A stretch of 25,772 nucleotides of DNA from contig CAZUGA010000055.1 in the NCBI GenBank assembly GCA_964619885.1, positions 1 to 25,772 of the forward strand, written 5' to 3'. The stretch is from CAZUGA01 sp964619885 (GTDB lineage Bacteria; Pseudomonadota; Gammaproteobacteria; Methylococcales; UBA1147). Shown here one piece after another: positions 23,538 through 25,772 of this stretch. The translations under genes were made by a program, and so were the position numbers. The notes beneath the pieces are model-generated. The model made no database searches and was not told the DNA's origin. It saw only the letters and a list, made by a program, of their open reading frames with translations. The first letter of the stretch is position 1, and each line of letters begins with the position of its first letter.

Positions 23538-25217
23538 ATGAGCGATCAAAAAGTAATTAAGAGGCCTCATTCTTATGCACTCGCTTTGCTTTGTTTTGTC
23601 TTCATATTGATGGCATTGGGTCCAATCAAGCAGCCTGTTTTCGGAGACGAAATTCCGCTAATCGAGAATTTGATTAACTTCTATCAATTTAAAACGATAC
23701 TCCCGACAATGTACAACTACCCCACGTTGTATTCCTATGTTGTATTCGTGGCATTCGGGTTTGTGGCGCTCATAGAGCGAGCTGTGACAGGATTAAATTT
23801 TGCAGAAATTGGTTTTTTTTTGGATTGGCCAATTTATGGCACCGCAAAAGTAACGACTGAATTTATCGTCTTGAGACTATTTTCGGTGTTGTTGGGGGTA
23901 CTGTTAATTGTTACGACTTATTTACTGGGCCGCATAACTTGCAATCAATCGGTCGGTTTAATTGCTGCGGGTTTATTGACGTTTACGCATACATTTATTT
24001 ACCGATCAACATTGATACTTCCCGATGTGCTAACTGCGCTTTTGTGTGCTATTGCATTAGCGCTGAGCGCACAGGTTTTAAATAGTAAAAATAAGCCGCT
24101 GTACTCCATTCTAGGTGTACCAGGATATTTGGTCGCCGCCGCTGTTTTTTCTGGAATGGCGGTCGCGGCCAAATACAATGCCGCATTAGTTTTTTCGTAT
24201 GTTTGTATAGTGTTAGTCGTTTGGCGCATCCAATTCGGCGAGGGTAGCCCAAAAATAATCATTCGTGACTTGGCGTTAATCGGTATCGTTTTTCTTCTGG
24301 CATTTTTAGTCACGAACCCTGGGTTGCTGTTAGTACCACAGGAGTATTGGCTGGGTTTTCGGTATGAACGTGATCACGTGATGGATGGGCAGCTCTATAT
24401 TGATTGGGGTGAATACCCGTTTCTTTGGATACCTATGCGCTTGGTCCAAGTTGAAGGAATCATCGGCATTATTTTTGTACTTGGTGCCATTCGGGCTCTG
24501 TTCAAATATCGCTACAATTTGCGTATTTTGTTTGTACCCGTCGGGTTAATGGTTGTAGCGATTGGAGGGTGGAAATACACCAGCATCCATTATTTATTGT
24601 GGTGCTTTCCTATTCTAGCCATTGGTGGGGCAGTCTTGCTATCGGATATAGCCAATAAACTTTGCCCAAACAAACCCTATATTTTAGCTGCATTGGGGCT
24701 GATTTGCATTCTACCAAATTCATTCGCGCTGGCTCAGAATTCTCTGTCTTGGTGGAAGGGTGATAGCAATCAATTGTTGGCGGAGCGTTGGGTTGAAGAG
24801 AATATAAAAAGCGGAGAGCACGTATCTCATAACTGGTATGGTGTACCAACGATTTGGAACGAACAGACAAGGAAACAGTATTTAAAAAGAATTTCATCGA
24901 GGGTAGAGATTGGCGAAAAGCTGAAGAGCCGCATTTTCGAGAAGCCGATTTACTCGGGCTATTTGGGTTTTCAACCATTACCGCCATCAGCAAGCCAGCT
25001 CAATGCAGAAAATCCAAAGTGGGTGTTGGAAAACTCGGATTTGGAACCGCCGACATCTAAACCACTGGAAGGCTATGGGTCTAAAGAATTGGTCGAATTA
25101 CACACTCAGGTGGCCGGGTATTATGAATTTCTTAGTAATGGGAGTAAATATCGATTAGCTAGGAAATTTTCGGAGGGACCAGGTAGCAGTATTCGTCTTT
25201 ATCGGAGAATAGATTAG
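23538..25217 (+). CDS. GT-C family (PMT/ArnT-like) glycosyltransferase
   Basis: A 559-residue polytopic membrane protein with about ten or more hydrophobic segments. The first periplasmic loop holds Asp37-Glu38 (PVFGDEIPLIENL), the acidic pair typical of polyprenyl-phosphate-dependent GT-C enzymes of the PMT_2 type; NQSVGLIAAGLLTFTHTFI and SGMAVAAKYNAALVF fit the family too. A soluble C-terminal portion (about 400-559) would be periplasmic. It would move a sugar from a lipid-phosphate carrier onto a lipid or protein acceptor; donor and acceptor cannot be told from sequence. GGAA before the ATG is a weak ribosome site. Confidence 0.75.
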   Translation: MSDQKVIKRPHSYALALLCFVFILMALGPIKQPVFGDEIPLIENLINFYQFKTILPTMYNYPTLYSYVVFVAFGFVALIERAVTGLNFAEIGFFLDWPIYGTAKVTTEFIVLRLFSVLLGVLLIVTTYLLGRITCNQSVGLIAAGLLTFTHTFIYRSTLILPDVLTALLCAIALALSAQVLNSKNKPLYSILGVPGYLVAAAVFSGMAVAAKYNAALVFSYVCIVLVVWRIQFGEGSPKIIIRDLALIGIVFLLAFLVTNPGLLLVPQEYWLGFRYERDHVMDGQLYIDWGEYPFLWIPMRLVQVEGIIGIIFVLGAIRALFKYRYNLRILFVPVGLMVVAIGGWKYTSIHYLLWCFPILAIGGAVLLSDIANKLCPNKPYILAALGLICILPNSFALAQNSLSWWKGDSNQLLAERWVEENIKSGEHVSHNWYGVPTIWNEQTRKQYLKRISSRVEIGEKLKSRIFEKPIYSGYLGFQPLPPSASQLNAENPKWVLENSDLEPPTSKPLEGYGSKELVELHTQVAGYYEFLSNGSKYRLARKFSEGPGSSIRLYRRID

Positions 25218-25772
25218 ACATGGTTGGTCATCGAAACATGGATCGTTTTTTTTGATTTAATTGGTTGCGTCGCGCTGGTTGAAGCTTCGAAATTTCAAAC
25301 CAGGGATTGTGCTGTCGGTGGGAAATCTAGGTTAGTCGCCTGGCGTGGTTGGGCACAGTCCAGTAGATTTCAAATCAGCGCTAATCTGGGCAGGTTGGGC
25401 GCTACAATGAAGTTGGAAATCGAGTGATTAGCTCTTGAGGGTATTGACACGCCAAGGTTATCTGATTGAAGAGCAAGGCATGACCTAGAAAATCATCGGT
25501 GCCATCGAAGATCCTGAGCCATTTAGGCTTACCCAGCCGAGCGCCACCTCGCACGTCCGCGCAAAACTTAGATTGTTTTCTATCCACCTGATCGGAATCG
25601 ACAACCCGCGTTTTCCGGTTCAGCAACGAACCGGCCCTCCCACTTGGCCTGCATTCCGCCAACACGCTACATTTCCCAATCCGGGCCAATTTACGCCTCT
25701 CCGATGCTCTGAAATTCGGTAAGCGTCCAGCGCAACCACCTAGATTTTATTATGGTTGATCTGATTGATGTA
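25218..25772 (+). other. Non-coding end region with mobile-element debris
   Basis: A 555-base stretch with no intact gene. The first 200 bases hold nothing I can name; ATTTCAAA recurs at 25292-25299 and 25368-25375 within loosely similar surroundings. The rest includes a transposase-like remnant (listed separately) and a 7-base stem with 6-base loop at 25615-25634 (CCGGTTC/GAACCGG) that has no T-tract and so is not a clear terminator. Confidence 0.5.
25432..25722 (+). pseudogene. Decayed IS91-type transposase fragment
   Basis: One plus-strand frame reads LLRVLTRQGYLIEEQGMT, then a stop (TAG 25486-25488), then KIIGAIEDPEPF and continues open to TAA 25720-25722. From memory, the first piece resembles a segment before the middle of IS91/IS801-type transposases, and KII-A-IEDP resembles the segment near their C-terminus after a Cys-pair motif. 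If so, roughly 200 codons between them are missing. The open tail after EDP does not match anything I recall. No terminal repeats were seen. Confidence 0.4.

Noticed and set aside
25292..25375. Short direct repeat ATTTCAAA-type copies as a CRISPR or attachment site
   Set aside because: Only two copies of eight bases with imperfect flanks; not enough for an array or att site.
25224..25427. 67-codon plus-strand frame after the glycosyltransferase
   Set aside because: No family resemblance, no ribosome site, and it lies in degraded sequence.
25615..25634. CCGGTTC/GAACCGG hairpin as a terminator
   Set aside because: No T-tract follows on either strand in the correct direction, and no gene ends near it.
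25402..25689. 95-codon minus-strand frame at the right end
   Set aside because: It starts with TTG, has no ribosome site, and is antisense to the transposase-like frame, which has recognisable segments.

Overview
The window is a nearly complete polar-flagellum and chemotaxis gene block of a gammaproteobacterium. Gene order from fliL to the DUF2802 gene (fliLMNOPQR-flhB-flhA-flhF-flhG-fliA-cheY-cheZ-cheA-cheB-motC-motD-parC-parP-cheW-DUF2802) matches the arrangement known from Pseudomonas, and in large part Vibrio and Shewanella. CheZ, FlhF/FlhG and a MotC/MotD pair fit the same group. Base composition is slightly AT-leaning by eye, and GTG/TTG starts occur (fliP, flhB, cheY). I cannot name the genus.

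Layout. Positions 1-1667 (minus) hold the N-terminal 555 codons of a BarA/GacS-type hybrid histidine kinase that runs off the left edge. A CRP/FNR-family regulator (1912-2577, minus) lies upstream of it on the same strand. The 677-base region 2578-3254 separates the regulator from the flagellar block. It carries a 19-base perfect palindrome of CRP-like half-sites, a possible 57-residue two-helix membrane protein, and a well-formed sigma-54 promoter in front of fliL. From 3255 to 13896, thirteen genes on the plus strand encode the C-ring and switch (FliM, FliN), the type III export gate (FliO, P, Q, R, FlhB, FlhA), FliL, the pole and number regulators FlhF and FlhG, and the flagellar sigma factor FliA. 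Most are packed with overlaps or short gaps.

After a 381-base gap comes the chemotaxis part (14278-22894): CheY (TTG start), CheZ, CheA, CheB, the MotC/MotD stator pair, a ParA-like ATPase and a CheW-domain partner (ParC/ParP type, polar placement of arrays), CheW, a 52-residue basic ORF I do not recognise, and a short DUF2802 membrane protein. The right end leaves the motility genes: an unrecognised membrane protein on the minus strand, a divergent GT-C (PMT-type) glycosyltransferase, and a terminal stretch containing what looks like a decayed, internally deleted IS91-type transposase.

How it works together: sigma-54 should start the fliL-flhB export and switch genes, FliA would drive late genes, and FlhF/FlhG set flagellar place and number. 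CheA-CheW-ParP-ParC form the polar signalling array, CheY-P acts on FliM/FliN, CheZ resets it, CheB adapts receptors, and MotC/MotD provides torque. The most interesting feature is the CheA linker. It has three copies of a short acidic-hydrophobic motif ending LHG that resembles both the CheY-binding FliM N-terminus and the CheZ C-terminus encoded in the same block. No CRISPR array, tRNA or rRNA was seen, and cheR and fliK are not in the window.
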